64,000 nucleotides of DNA, taken from assembly GCA_029204225.1 (NCBI GenBank), contig CM055098.1, forward strand, positions 22,879,367 through 22,943,366. The letters run 5' to 3'. The translations under genes were made by a program, and so were the position numbers. Positions 9,009 to 19,796 of the stretch are shown in pieces. Numbering within the stretch: position 1 is the stretch's first letter; each line of letters opens with the position of its first letter. Below the pieces are notes generated by a model. The model searched no databases, was not told where the DNA came from, and worked only from the letters and a program-made list of their open reading frames with translations. Source of the stretch: Diphasiastrum complanatum. Its lineage: Eukaryota > Streptophyta > Lycopodiopsida > Lycopodiales > Lycopodiaceae.

Positions 9009-10280
9009 CTATGCAGACTCCCAAATGAACTCCTTTCCCTTCCCCTTAAGAAGATTTGTCATGGGAACTGCTATCTGAGCATATTCCTTGACAAATCGTC
9101 TGTAATATCCCGCCAAACCAAGAAAGATCTGAAGTTCTAAAATATTCTGAGGTCTCAGCCAACTGAGTATGGCTTTAACCTTATTCCGGTCCATCTTAAT
9201 CCCATCTGACGAGATAATGTGACCCAAATATGCTACTTCTTCAACGAAGAATTCACACTTGGATTGTTTAGCATAAAGCTTATGCTTTCTGAGCAGTCGA
9301 AACACCTTTCTGAGGTGTTTTAGATGCTCCTTCCTCATTTTACTGTATACGAGGATGTCATCTAAAAATACGACTACAAACTTACCCAAGTATGGTCTAA
9401 GGACACTGTTCATCAAGGTCATAAATGTAGCTGGAGCATTTGTGAGCCCAAATGGCATCACCTTAAACTCATAATGACCGTGACGAGTCCTAAAAGCTGT
9501 TTTCGAGACATCTTCCGATTTAATACGGACTTGATGATATCCCGATCTGAGGTCTATTTTACTGAAGAACTTAGCTCCGTCGAGTTGATCAAACAACTCG
9601 TCTGCCCGAGGCATAGGGTATTTATTCTTAGTTGTGACTTTATTGAGGGCTCTGTAATCTACACAAAGATGCATAGACCCCTCTTTCTTTTCCACCAATA
9701 GGACTGGTGAGGCCCATGGTGAACTACTGGTCTGAATTTGGTCTTTCCCAAGATAATCTGTTAACTGCCTAGTTATTTCTTCATCCTCTGTTCGGCTGAC
9801 CCGATACGAAGGTTTAGAAACAGGTGCTGTACCTGGTACTAGGTTTATTACATGATCTACCTCTCTGCTAGGTGGTAAACCATGTGGCAAATCTTCAGGA
9901 AAAACATCTTTAAATTTAGACAATAAAGTTTCTAATTTACTGATTTTCTGCTGAATAGAACTGGAAATAGAAACTTCAGGAATAAACTGAAAGTCACAAA
10001 AGAATACCTGATGGTCTTCGTCTCCGATTAGCTGACAGAGCTCTGAACTGCAGACCATAGGACTGTTGGGAACATCATGCTCCCCATGCAACTGGATCTC
10101 TCGGCCTTTATGCTGAAAGCTGAGAGTGTTCTCTTGATAGTTTCTGTGGAGGGAAGGTCCTAAACTGTAGACCCAATCTCTCTCGAGAACAATGTCTGTA
10201 CGATCCAGGTGCATTATTTGAAAGTTTATTTCATCTTGGTACCCCTGAATACCAAGATTTAAGTTACCATAGTTTCCCAT
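9009..10280 (-). pseudogene. Reverse transcriptase
   Basis: A 423-codon open frame. The N-terminal part links the protease end ('DIVLERDWV') to the polymerase ('[18 protein letters not shown]', '[12 protein letters not shown]'). Polymerase motifs follow in order: '[13 protein letters not shown]', '[12 protein letters not shown]', '[13 protein letters not shown]', '[13 protein letters not shown]', the catalytic 'FLDDILVYS', 'YLGHIIS' and '[14 protein letters not shown]'. The catalytic YxDD box is FLDD, normal for plant gypsy. The fingers carry a '[14 protein letters not shown]' variant. It ends at a TAG where the family usually has Gln. It is separated from the protease frame by a shift near an A7 run (minus strand, about 10287). 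Confidence 0.93.
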
Positions 10281-10708
10281 ATTTTTTTATCTTCACCCTT
10301 AGCTAATGAAACTATGTACCTATGCTGACTAGGTACTTCTGGTAGTTTAAGCTTTTTAACCAGGGTGTAGTTGATGAAATTATGGGTTGCCCCATCATCA
10401 ACCATAACTCTTACTGACTGGTTACCAACTTTCCCATGCATACGTACTAGGTCATGCGGCCCAAAGCTGAAGGGTCTCGCTAGCATTGCAGAGGTCAGTT
10501 GGCAACAACGTTCATGATCTTCATGATACACTTTGATCTCGGAAGCTGCCGAGTCACTGGGGAAACATACAGTCTGAACAAGATGAACTTGTTTTTTATC
10601 TTTCTTATCTTTTTTAGTGAAAGGCCCCCTTGGGACACTGTCTGATTGTGTGTCCCTTGCCCATACACACAAAGCACAAACGTTCTTGTTTGGCTTTCTC
10701 AAAATCAT
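10259..10708 (-). pseudogene. Zinc-knuckle end of gag and protease
   Basis: Starts with a frameshifted zinc knuckle ('VCALCV' then a +1 frame reading 'YGQGTHN'), so the CCHC box is destroyed. It continues into a retropepsin-like domain with 'RVMVDDGATHNFI' (catalytic Asp; Ser of the usual DSG is Asp here) and '[12 protein letters not shown]'. The frame overlaps the reverse-transcriptase frame by 22 bases and ends just past an A7 run, where slippage or a decay frameshift joins the two. Protease matures the polyprotein (family knowledge). Confidence 0.8.
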
Positions 10709-10827
10709 CTGGTTTTAAGGGCTGTATGAGTGAAGGGTGTTTCTGAGGAGCTTCACTTTTAAATTTATCTTGATTCTTTCTTTTTTAAAATTTCTTTTTA
10801 AATTGAAAGTCTTTCTAAGGAGGCTGC

Positions 10828-11709
10828 TCAGACTGGCTGTTGTCTCGCCCTCTTCCTACCCACTGAATCATCATAGATTTGAGCATATCTGAGAGCTTGC
10901 TCAAGGGTAGTAGGCGAGTTTCTCTGGACCTCTACTTTATATTCATCTTTGAGGCCACGGACAAATCCCCTGATTTTCTGATAATCATCCATATTTTTAA
11001 TCTTTAAAATTGCTTCTCGATACTGCGAGATATATTGGATGAGGGATTTATCCATTACTGTTCTTTCCCAGGCTTCCCAGACTCTATCAAGTTCAGTTTC
11101 AGGTAGGAATTCTCTTAGGAAGGCTTCTTCAAAGGCCTTTCATGACCGAGGAGTCTGCCCAGTCTCCTGGAGATTTAACCACCACTTATAGGCCCCCATA
11201 GGCCCTAAGGGAAGACTGGCCTCAATAGCTTGCAAATGGTCAGGGGTCTGTTTAAGAGCATGAATGTTCTTCCATTTGCTGAGGAAGGTTTGTAGAATGT
11301 CTGCGTTTCTATCCTTCTCTTCCCCATTAAAAGTAGGAGGCTTTAAATCTTTAAAGACACTGGGGTGAGACCGTAAAGTCTCACCCAAAACTGATGGATG
11401 TGGAGAAGGGGACAACTGAGAAGTGGAGGGAAGGCTTCCTTTCACGGAACTCAAAATCAAGCTCTTGAGTTCAGCGAACGAGTCATCCACACTGGACTTG
11501 AAATTGGCTAATGCCAACTTCAGTTCATCCACTTCTGTTACCAACTGGAGAAACTGCTCCTTGGTAACCAGTTCGTCGAGTTCTTCGGCGAACTGTTCCT
11601 GTTCTTCCATTTCCATAGGTTCTTTCCCTTTACTGTAAGCCAAGGCTTTTGTTTCAAGTTCGTCGAAGCCTCTCTCCGGGGGTTGATCAGGTCCCTGAGG
11701 AGTGGTCAT
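10828..11709 (-). pseudogene. gag: Gag polyprotein (capsid)
   Basis: Met at 11709 opens a gag with an acidic coiled-coil-like N-terminus (Glu/Leu-rich, residues 35-95) and a capsid domain ('PPTFNGEEKDRNADILQTFLSKW', 'LPLGPMGAYKWW', then 'AFEEAFLREFLPETELDRVWEAW' and 'IQYISQYREAILKI'). A TGA at 11140-11142 interrupts the frame where gags of this type have Trp, consistent with TGG to TGA decay; the same frame then continues to 10828. The zinc-knuckle region lies in the next segment. Start chosen because the frame opens just below the leader. Confidence 0.85.
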
Positions 11710-12407
11710 CTTGGAAACTGAAAGAGAGGTACCTTAACTTCTGAAGGAAAAAAAGTCTAAAAGACTAATTTACAACTATACAAGGTAAGAAAACTTAGCT
11801 CTTTCTGAGAACTGTACTTCCACAGAGAAAATCAAGAAAAGCCCTTCTCAGCTCTTCCTCAACTGCTTTCTGACAGGATCTCAATTTGTCCACAAAATAG
11901 CAAATCTGAAGTCCAAAAACCCTTCTAAATTCTGAAATTTCAGAAGTCTCCTGCTCGCTGATCTGGTAGGAATCCTCTTGCTCCAAATCTCTGATGTTGG
12001 GGCCCAAAAACTTGTCCAAAAACCAGATTTTCAGAAGCACTGGCAGCGCTGGCCCTGCTCCTCCTTTTTGGCTTCAAACTCGCTGAGAACTAATAAATTT
12101 TTCCCTAGAAATCAGATGCAGGTCTCTGACTGTACAGCGATGGAGGTGCTGGCTTCTTCCTACTCTAATTTCGCTGGGAAAACTATAGAGAATCCTCTGA
12201 ACTCAGTGAGAAACAACTGTTTTTCCAGCGAGCTACCTACACTTGGAAACTAACTCCTTGCTACTGTGATTTCTCCGTGAAAATCAGAAGTTTGAAGGCT
12301 GCTCCTACAGCGATTCTCCTCTAATCTTTTATGAGAAACTCAAAGATCTTTCCTATCTTCTGATAGCTTTCTCTACTGCTGCTACTCAACTCCCTAGGAT
12401 GGAGATG
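11710..12407 (-). other. Untranslated leader of the gypsy
   Basis: About 700 bases between the primer-binding site and the gag start. Repeated 'gaaaatcagaag / tctgaaatttcagaag / ccagattttcagaag' phrases are visible (11930-12290), but no frame is. Such leaders carry packaging and dimerization signals in other elements; no specific signal is proved here. Confidence 0.5.
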
Positions 12408-12419
12408 GCTCTGATACCA
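12408..12419 (-). other. tRNA-Met primer-binding site (minus)
   Basis: gctctgatacca is the reverse complement of TGGTATCAGAGC, one base from the 5' LTR. Confidence 0.92.
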
Positions 12420-12420
12420 G

Positions 12421-12761
12421 TGTAATAGATCCTAACACCACAGTTGGGCAAACACTCAGTGATCCACCCAACCTTTTCTACTCCCTGATATAGAGTAAGC
12501 CCCTCCTAGCCCAGTGTGAGGGCCAAGCGTCGGCCACGTGTCACTGACGTGGCCGACTGCACGTCGGGACCCAACTGGGAGCCCTATCCTGCTGACAGGG
12601 TCCTTAGGCTGTGTTAGGCCCGCCATGGCTATGGACCGTGCTGGGGCACACTACTCACACTGTCTTGCCCTGTTGGTCGTGTACGCTGGACACGACCCTG
12701 ACTGTGGTATCTGACCTATCTGTGTTCTCTAGGGTTCGGCACTGGTCACGAGCTCATAACA
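12421..12761 (-). repeat. 5' LTR of the complete gypsy
   Basis: 341 bp, tgtaatag...cataaca, followed by the target-site duplication TGAAG (12762-12766). Same family as 6590-6947. Confidence 0.95.
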
Positions 12762-12980
12762 TGAAGACACAATAATAATTATAGTACATACTACATACTG
12801 CATTTGAAATTTGAATCTTCAATCTTCAATCATGAATGTCGAATGATAACTGATTTAATGATGATTCAAATTTCAAACATTAGTTACAACTTAGGAGTTT
12901 CAAGTTTGTACCAACTAGTTACTAGTAACCACTAACTAGTAAGGCTTAAGTAATAAGCGTCAACGATATACCTCTCTGGG

Positions 12981-13190
12981 CTAATGGTCGTGCAAAGGCT
13001 CAACTACATCGCCCAGCCTGTCCATGAACTCATACAAGAGGCCCAATGTGCAGCCCTCTCGATCTGTAAGGCGCAGGACAGTGTAGATAGTGTCACAAGC
13101 CAGTCTCTCCAAGCTCGTGAATCCAAGAAGGCCAGTGTGTAGAATGAACCTCCCAACCATAGGCACCCCCTCTTTGAGTCCTTCCGTCAC
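12981..13190 (-). pseudogene. hAT transposase, central exon (degenerate)
   Basis: Encodes 'DTIYTVLRLTDREGCTLGLLYEFMDRLGDVVE', matching 'RPIYSVLRLVDREGCMMGLIYEFMDRIGESLQ' of the hAT gene at 36.7-36.9 kb. A TAG follows 'LHDH', and a good splice donor (AGAG|GTATAT, near 12970) comes just after it. The intron that should join this exon to 6568 contains the gypsy insertion. On the 5' side the coding sequence is broken at 13190 by another LTR. hAT transposases cut and paste DNA with an RNase H-like core; this copy cannot be functional. Confidence 0.8.
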
Positions 13191-13556
13191 TGGCACATGG
13201 CATCCATCTGTGGGTGATCAGTCCACTTGGCATGCATAGCCCCTGTGACCTATGAATACTGAGTGACTCATAGGGTACCACCCCCGTGCCCCGCCAAAGA
13301 CCTATGGCCAGCTTGGTCACCCCGACTACTTGCCGGCTAGCATCTCGTCACTGACGGCTAGGGTCCCGGCGGTCAAAACACACCGCGTCTCTGACAGCTT
13401 GTCAGGCGGCCACACCGGATCACTACTTGTGATGCACCGGTCCCTACTTGGGACAAATGTCCTTGTCGGTCACCGACCCTTGCCAATACTCGGCCTCAGG
13501 CCCTCTGGTGACCGGCCGTGCCGAGATCATGATAGAGTCGTAACTGGGCTCTAACA
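13191..13556 (-). repeat. 3' LTR of a second gypsy, inserted in the hAT exon
   Basis: Starts tggcacatgg and ends ctctaaca (TG...CA on the minus strand), 366 bp, immediately followed by a purine tract and a chromodomain gene. The bases before it, gtcac, are the presumed target site; the other flank is not in the window. Confidence 0.75.
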
Positions 13557-13571
13557 ATCCTTCTCTCCTCT
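13557..13571 (-). other. Polypurine tract
   Basis: Minus-strand AGAGGAGAGAAGGAT directly before the TGTTAGAG LTR start. Confidence 0.75.
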
Positions 13572-14390
13572 GGCAAGTCATCGGTCCTCGATGACAAACT
13601 CTAGGTAAGACTTCTGCAACTCTCCCAGGTAGCATCTGACAACGGATGCCCTTTCCAAGTTACTAGATGCTCTTGAAGGAGGCGATTCCGCAATCGTCGC
13701 TCCCTTCACTCTAGGACTCTTTCTGGCCCATAACCTGTGGTGTCTTTCTCCTCTAGAGACACTAGACCTTCCACCAAGCTATCGCCATCGTGCAAACATT
13801 TCTTCAGTTTGCTAACGTGAAATACTAGATGCACCTTGCATCCCTCAGGTAGATTTAGCTTATAAGCTACATGGCTCACCTTCTCTATAATCAACCATGG
13901 CCCACAATACCCAGGAGATAACTTAGCACACCTTCATGTGCGTAGCACCTTCGACTTTGAAGGGACTAGTAAAACCACCCAATCTCCTTCCTCAAATTCC
14001 CGATAGGTACGGTTCTGACGGGCATAACTTTCTGTCCTAGCTACAGACTTGGATAAGTTATCGCGTGCCATCTCTAGCTTTTGCTGCATCTGAGTCAAAA
14101 ACTCTACAACACTAGGTACCCTATGCCAAATTCCTATGATTGCAGGTTTAGGTGGCTTGAAACCATAATTGAGCTCAAATGGACTCAATCCAGTGGACGC
14201 ATGTCTCTTATCATTGTACTTGAACTCCAATAGCGGTAAATGCTTTACCCAGTCTGTTTGCGTACTACTAAGATATGCCCTAAGCATATCTTCCAAAATT
14301 TGGTTCACTCGCTCTGTCTGACCATCCGTCTGAGGATGCTCAGAGCTACTCATCCGCAACTGTGTTCCCAGCTTGTCAAACACCTCACTC
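13572..14390 (-). pseudogene. Integrase C-terminal half with chromodomain remnants
   Basis: 14383-13934 encodes the integrase-core end 'SSEHPQTDGQTERVNQILEDMLRAYL', 'LPLLEFKYNDKRHASTG' and 'NYGFKPPKP'. 13894-13706 encodes 'LNLPEGCKVHLVFHVSKLKK'. Between and after them are stops, and the chromodomain ('HLVTWKGHP...ATWE') is readable only in shifted frames at 13570-13700. The SH3-like 'LSPGYCGPW' part is split at 13930. All domains belong to the Ty3/chromovirus type. Function lost. Confidence 0.85.
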
Positions 14391-15004
14391 TAGAAATTTC
14401 CCGTAAACTTGGGATCCCTGTTAGACACAATGGACTTCGGAAGGCCATGCAACCTAACAATATTCTCAATAAACAACTCAACAACTTGCGGAGCTGTGAC
14501 CTTCTTGGTCGTTGCCATGAAGTGAGCCATGTTGGAAAACCTGTCTACCACTACCATAACGGAATTTAATCCCTTCTGGGTCTTGGGTAGCCCAACAATA
14601 AAATCCATAGAGATGCTTTCCCACATCCTGTAGGTATCTCGAGTGGATGTAGCAAGGCCGGAGGACTTACTCTCTTGGCCTTGTTCACTTGACAGCCATG
14701 CAATTTGGACGTACTCTCTTACATCTCGCTGCAATCATGGCCAAAAATAATGCCTTCTTAAAAGCTCACTAGTCTCATCAATACCAAGGTGCCCTGCGCA
14801 AGGACTATCATGGCATTCATGAAGTACCTTAAAGTGAAGATCCTTCACGTCTGGCACGAATACTTTTCCGTTTCTCAACAACATACCTTCCTTCACAATG
14901 TATGTCAAATAAGTACTGGTGTGTGCCTCTACGGAAGTGACAGGCGAGGCTGACTCTTCCGCTTGGTCAACTAACTTGCATGCATAGGCCACACATGCTG
15001 ACAA
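14390..15004 (-). pseudogene. Integrase zinc-binding domain and core start
   Basis: 15004-14735 carries the HHCC half-site 'HECHDSPCAGHLGIDETSELLRRHYFWP'. After a stop, 14734-14390 carries 'WESISMDFIVGLPKTQKGLNSVMVVVDRFSNMAHF' and 'GLPKSIVSNRDPKFTGNF' with catalytic Asp residues. The CxxC half of the zinc site is not recognisable ('WLSSEQGQES'). An additional stop separates it from the core end at 14383. Confidence 0.85.
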
Positions 15005-15940
15005 TGTGGGTCCTTTTGCTGAGCCCTCTTGATCTCCTCCATGAGATCACTGTCAACTACAGGTATGGCTCATCTGATGCAATACCAACGATAGTGCATC
15101 AGCGACCACATTTTCCTTCCCTCTTCGGAAGCGAATTTCGTCCATCAAGTTCTACCGGCAGTTCGTTAGGAACTATTCCAAGGTAGAACTTGCAAAAACT
15201 TAAGAAAGATTGCAATTGGTGTATATCGGCAGGCCCCAGCCACTTCTAGACCACAGCCACCCTTGGCGGGATCAACCGAAATACCCATAGCGGTCACGAC
15301 GTGACCCAAATACTCGACACGAGTCTTACCGAACTCAGTCATCTTATTATTGGCATACAAGACACAAGCTTGTAATTTGCCAAATACGGTCTGGAGATAA
15401 ATTCATGCTCTACCATCTTACTAAAGACTAGTAGGTCATCAACAAAATTGACGACAAACTTGCCCATAAGTCACTCCTGGCATCGTTCATGAGCACCATG
15501 AACGTGGTTGGAGCATTGGTTAGCCCAAACGACATAACCCATACTCATAATGCCCAAAAATGGGTTCGGAAGACCGTCTTCTAGACGCCTTCGTCGCGAA
15601 TCTGTATTTGATGGTAGCCACTCTCAAGATCTATCTCATCAACCCTAGGCAACGGATACTTGTGCTTTACAGTGATTGTATTCAATCACCTGTATTCTAC
15701 GCACATCCAAAAACTACCATCCGGTTTCTTAACAAACAAATAGGAGAGGCGAAAGAATAACTAGGACGGACATACCCCAGCTCGAGATACTCCTCCAACA
15801 TCTTTCTGACTTCCTCTTCCTCTTTTAGGCTCATCCTATAAGGAGGCCTACATACCTTACTTGCCCCTGGAACGAGCTCAATACGGAGCTCCACGTTCCA
15901 TCTAGGCGGCAATCCCTCTGGCATATTGCTAATTAGCACG
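15005..15940 (-). pseudogene. Reverse transcriptase and RNase H remnants
   Basis: Short frames in correct order but many phases: 'MPEGLPPRWNVELRIELVPG' with 'PPYRMSLKEEEEVRKMLEEYLELGYVRPS' (15939-15697), 'KTRVEYLGHVVTAMGISVDP' (15360-15250), and the RNase H end 'RFRRGKENVVADALS' near 15090-15130. The polymerase active-site region (about 15400-15690) is recognisable only in pieces. Most of RNase H appears deleted, because fewer than 150 bases lie between the thumb and 'ENVVADALS'. Confidence 0.8.
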
Positions 15941-16294
15941 TTCTAAAACTGAGTGCGATGGACTTCTCCAACTCACTTGTTGGGTCACATCTTGGCTGTA
16001 AAGAAACAACGTGTGCACTAGGGAATGCAGATGTAAATGAAGTTCCTTGTGGTTCATTAGCAAGTGTGCTTAGCTGATTATCACAAAAACGAGAATCAAA
16101 ACTGGAATCAACATTCCATAACACAACCACAAATATTGAATCTCCACTCTCTCTATTTGCATACAGGTAACAAGAGGACCCTCAACAAAAGGTCACTCCC
16201 CCCTTTAAGATATGAGACATACCCTCATGTCCAAACTTTATATACATGCAAAAAGAAGAAAAACTATAACAGGCTGCCTACTCAACGTCATTTA
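15941..16294 (-). other. Decayed protease region
   Basis: Lies where protease is expected between gag and reverse transcriptase. No retropepsin Asp motif could be read. The minus-strand frame 16130-15933 has no recognised domain. Confidence 0.35.
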
Positions 16295-17425
16295 CTAATA
16301 AGTCTTCCCAATCTCCTCATCCTTGTCCGTGTCTTGACGTTGTTGTAAAACCTGGAGCGTCATGTCCATGCGGCGAGGACAATTTTTGACAAGATGCTTG
16401 CCAAGACAGAAAAAACATAATCCGTCTTTCTTGGCCTTGTCCTTTTGCTCTGGACTAAGGGGAGACTTGTTGTAAGCATGACGAGCCATAGGAGATGCCT
16501 CTTTGCGCTTCAAAGTCTGCTGCATCTGGATAGGATCCCTCTGCGATAAGTCCTTCTGACCAGCTTGGCCAAACTCTCGCGAACCCTTCTTCTGGGGCCA
16601 ACTTGCCACTCCAGATTTAGCCTTGTTACGCACGTTACCTTCGAAGTTAAGGGCTGTTGCAACGGCCTCCTCCAAGGTCTTGCACCCTTCATTAAGCACT
16701 GAAGGCCTCAACTCTTCGCGAAGGCCAAAAATGAATTTGTGGACTACCATCCACTCAGGAATCTCTTCTGAAATCTTGATAAGCGTCTCACGATACTGAT
16801 CAGCATATTCCTGCACCATGTACTACCTCTAACGATGCAAAAACCAAGCATCCATCGCACGCACACGCTCATGTGGAGGAATGAACTGAGCTCTAAAAGC
16901 CCACTTGAAATCAATCCAGGTGGGTGGAGCCTGATTTAACTTTAACAACTTGCGCCACCACCTGTCAGCAAAATCAGTGAAATGGTAAGCAGCTTTGCGG
17001 ACTCGCCAACCCTCCTTGGTTGGGGCCCGCTTCAAATCAAAATATTTGTCCCACTTATGCAACCACTGGTCTACAACATCAGTAGTTCTCTGGGAAGTGT
17101 TTCCTACGAAATGAGTAGGCTTAATATCTTTGTCTTCTGGGTAGGGTGGAGAAAACATAGGACAAACCGCAGAAGACGGAAATGGATAACGATAAAGTGG
17201 AGCATGCTGTGAGGAAGACGCAAAACCACCAGCTACAAAGGAGAGCATCTCTCGCATCTCTGCGACCCATACTATCCATGCGAGCTTGCACAAAAGAGGA
17301 AACACCAGTAGGCGAACTAGCAGCCACTGTAGGTGGGTTACGGTCAGGGCTAAGCATAGAGCTAGGTGGTGGTGATTGAAGGGCAACAGGAGGGCTAAGC
17401 AGAATATCAACTCTATCATCTTCCA
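16295..17425 (-). pseudogene. gag: Gag of the second gypsy
   Basis: Three overlapping frames. 17426 starts a Pro/Ser-rich N-terminus ('MEDDRVDILLSPPVA'). After a shift, 17200-16829 encodes the capsid start ('YFDLKRAPTKEGWRVRKAAYHFTDFADRWWRKL', 'TWIDFKWAFRAQFIPPHERV'). After a stop, 16819-16295 encodes 'QEYADQYRETLIKI', 'GLREELRPSVL' and a zinc knuckle 'CFFCLGKHLVKNC' (CCHC with a residue missing before His). Capsid assembly and RNA binding are the family roles. The shifts make it non-functional. Confidence 0.85.
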
Positions 17426-17426
17426 T

Positions 17427-19340
17427 TATGAATCAATACCAAATTTCCATTATCCTGTTTATTCATCCCAGGTAATCTGACCATAAACACAGGTCTCTCT
17501 TATTGATCAAGTATATCCTAGAGTCTGAGTTATGATTTTACAATCACAACTCTCTAGATTCCCAAGACCATACCTTATCATAAGAGCGCATCACAATTCG
17601 TAAAAGATACATGATTTGTTCCAAAAAAGTCCTTTCAACCTCAAAAGTTTCAGACTTACCCAACTCACGTTGCCTATATAAGGATTGTAAACCTCAAAAC
17701 GCCCTTACTCTAGACATGGTACTAAGTATCATTCCAAAGTTAGGATCCCATCAGAATGCGTCTAGATTCAATTATTCTTAAGTTCTTATCTAGAATAACT
17801 CAAGATTCATCGGAACCTCATTACGTGAAGCTCTAACTTTGGCTACCATCAACTATTCAACTCTCCTGAGTCTTCCGGTATAGCATTCCATCCTTTCCAA
17901 TCGGAAAAAGATAAGGCCAAAAGTTCTCGTGTATTCTATGCACATAGACCTTTAAATGAATCCAATAAGTAAGGTTATATTGTTGACTCAAACAACTAAC
18001 TCAGAAGTAGCGCTCCTGACTCAGTTAGTTGTATCGGATTAAGAAAATATTTGAATGTCCAGGTGTGGATCCAAAACACCACATTCAATCTGATTCTAAT
18101 CCCACCTAGGTCAATAAGCAATTTCCCATCAGGAAATAACTTTTACCTAGCGAGAAATTGTCTCTATACAATTCTCATCAATATGCCTATGTTTTAATGA
18201 CTAGTTTATGCATGCATATAAACTTAGTCCAAAGAATCCTTTGTAGATCCACAGGATTAAAAGTCTGTACAAAAGGTTTTATGATCACACAAAGATTCAC
18301 TACATAGCATATCTCTACAGATATTACCTGATCTGTACAACAATACTTTCTTAACCGAGAATTCTGTAACCGGTTATCCTCTAAGAGAGAATATTTCTCA
18401 AAGAGTGCTATTTCACAACCATAATCTCAACCGAAGATTAACTCAAAAGAATATATTGTTAGCGTGAATTTCATCCCTTGCATCAACTCACAGATCTCAG
18501 TCCTCACTAAGATCAAGTTCATTACAACTAGCAAGGAACAGGTTTTCAACAAACCACTTTTATTGCAATAGAATTCCCTAGTTTTGACACAAATCAATCG
18601 GACTTGTAATCAGCAAACCTTCTACTACAAGGGTGTTTTCTAATTTCCTTTCCTTACATCTTCATACTAGATATCACTATAATCCTTAGAGGATTTTTGT
18701 AATATCAAAATATCCTATCGTTCCTGATTCAAGAAACATGTCCGTCATCTATTCATTAACAGATTCCTCCTGGAATTTGTGGTAGATGTTTCTCCTTGAT
18801 AACTTTCTTTTCTTCCTGCTTCTCCTCCTTTTAATAGGAAACCATACGAGTTTCCAAGGGGTGCATATCAATCTAGATTTGCCCTAGGAGAAGTTTCAAA
18901 GAAGAAATCTGAGAAAAACTTGAATGTCAAGAAAGGCGTTGCATCATCATAACCAAATATTGATATTGTCCCAACACAATTTTGTGAATGACTTAGCAAA
19001 AGATCTTCGTCGTTACCAACACAGAGAATTGACCTGTAAATCAGAAAAGGACTTATTGAAGATTCATGTAAGGGAAATAATTTAGAAAATGATTTCATTA
19101 ACCATTCCTGTGACATCGTCCAAGGTCAACAGGTGATATAAATTACTTCCAAGGAATCACATGAAATCGTGTTAATCACTGTTTAAGGAATACATAAATA
19201 TATTGTTAGAAAAGAAATAGCTTGTCGGGTTTCCGGTTTTGTAAATTTGAGATATCCTTAAGGGGTCATGACCAATATCTCAAATTTCCGACAAAACACC
19301 CGTTTATGACCCACAATATTTGGCATCATTTAGATTTACG
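17427..19340 (-). other. Long leader, non-coding
   Basis: 1.9 kb between gag and a primer-binding site with no plausible gene. It is AT-rich (estimated by eye). It contains a strong stem-loop (19236-19297) next to the primer-binding site. Whether it belongs to the second gypsy or to the LTR family at 19354 is unresolved, because the two LTRs differ. Confidence 0.5.
19236..19297 (-). promoter_or_regulatory. Stem-loop with palindromic loop beside the PBS
   Basis: gttttgt-aaatttgagatat (19236-19255) pairs with atatctcaaattt-ccg-acaaaac (19275-19297), giving a 20-bp stem with a 3-base bulge. The 19-base loop contains the self-complementary ggtcatgacc (19264-19273). It starts about 45 bases downstream of the primer-binding site in the element's sense, a layout like retroviral dimerization signals. 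The function is inference. Confidence 0.6.
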
Positions 19341-19352
19341 GCTTTGATACCA
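19341..19352 (-). other. tRNA-Met-type primer-binding site (variant)
   Basis: gctttgatacca, reverse complement TGGTATCAAAGC, one mismatch from the usual site; adjacent to the LTR starting at 19354. Confidence 0.8.
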
Positions 19353-19353
19353 A

Positions 19354-19796
19354 TATAAAGTCCTAAACCAAGGATCCTATTCTAAGCATGCCAAACCAAG
19401 CAACACAAAGGGTAACGGATGGTGGACAAACCAACCCAACCAATCCTAGATCGAACGGATCTAGCCCCCAAGCTATGGATCAATCTCAAAGAGGAATGAG
19501 GCATCACACCAGCAGCATACGACTACTAGTCTCACAATCAAGGATACACTAGTGAGAGCCCAATAGGTATACTTATACCCTCCAAGGCCCATGCACCACT
19601 AGTAGTGCATTGTGACACCTCACCGGACACCTCTGCAACCTATCTGGGCCACGTCATCCAGTTCCCCAATGACTCACTGATAGACCCATACAAATCCACC
19701 ATCATGAGTTTAGGCCTACAACCATTAATTATGACCTTATACACATAAGGGCCCCAATTCCCTTATAGTCACAATTAACTTACGGGTGTTGGAAAT
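19354..19796 (-). repeat. 5' LTR, same family as 43254-43749
   Basis: Begins tataaagtcct and shares long stretches with 43254-43700 (for example ggatctagcccccaagctat and aagggccccaattccc). It breaks off at acttacgggt, about 50 bases short of the other copy's end, where a copia LTR starts. Confidence 0.85.

Larger units (their letters stand above)
6590..12761 (-). mobile_element. Complete Ty3/gypsy chromovirus, minus strand
   Basis: All structural parts are present: two related LTRs (6590-6947 and 12421-12761), a 5-bp target-site duplication TGAAG on both sides, a tRNA-Met primer-binding site (12408-12419), a polypurine tract (6948-6960), and gag, protease, reverse transcriptase, RNase H, integrase and chromodomain in the Ty3 order. 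Coding capacity is lost through several nonsense codons and frameshifts, and the LTRs differ by substitutions and a 17-bp indel, so the element is old and non-autonomous. It sits in an intron of a hAT transposase gene, about 20 bases from the 3' splice site. Confidence 0.95.

Noticed and set aside
12421-12761. A separate solo LTR
   Set aside because: It pairs with 6590-6947 through the shared TGAAG duplication and adjoining primer-binding site, so it is the 5' LTR of one element.
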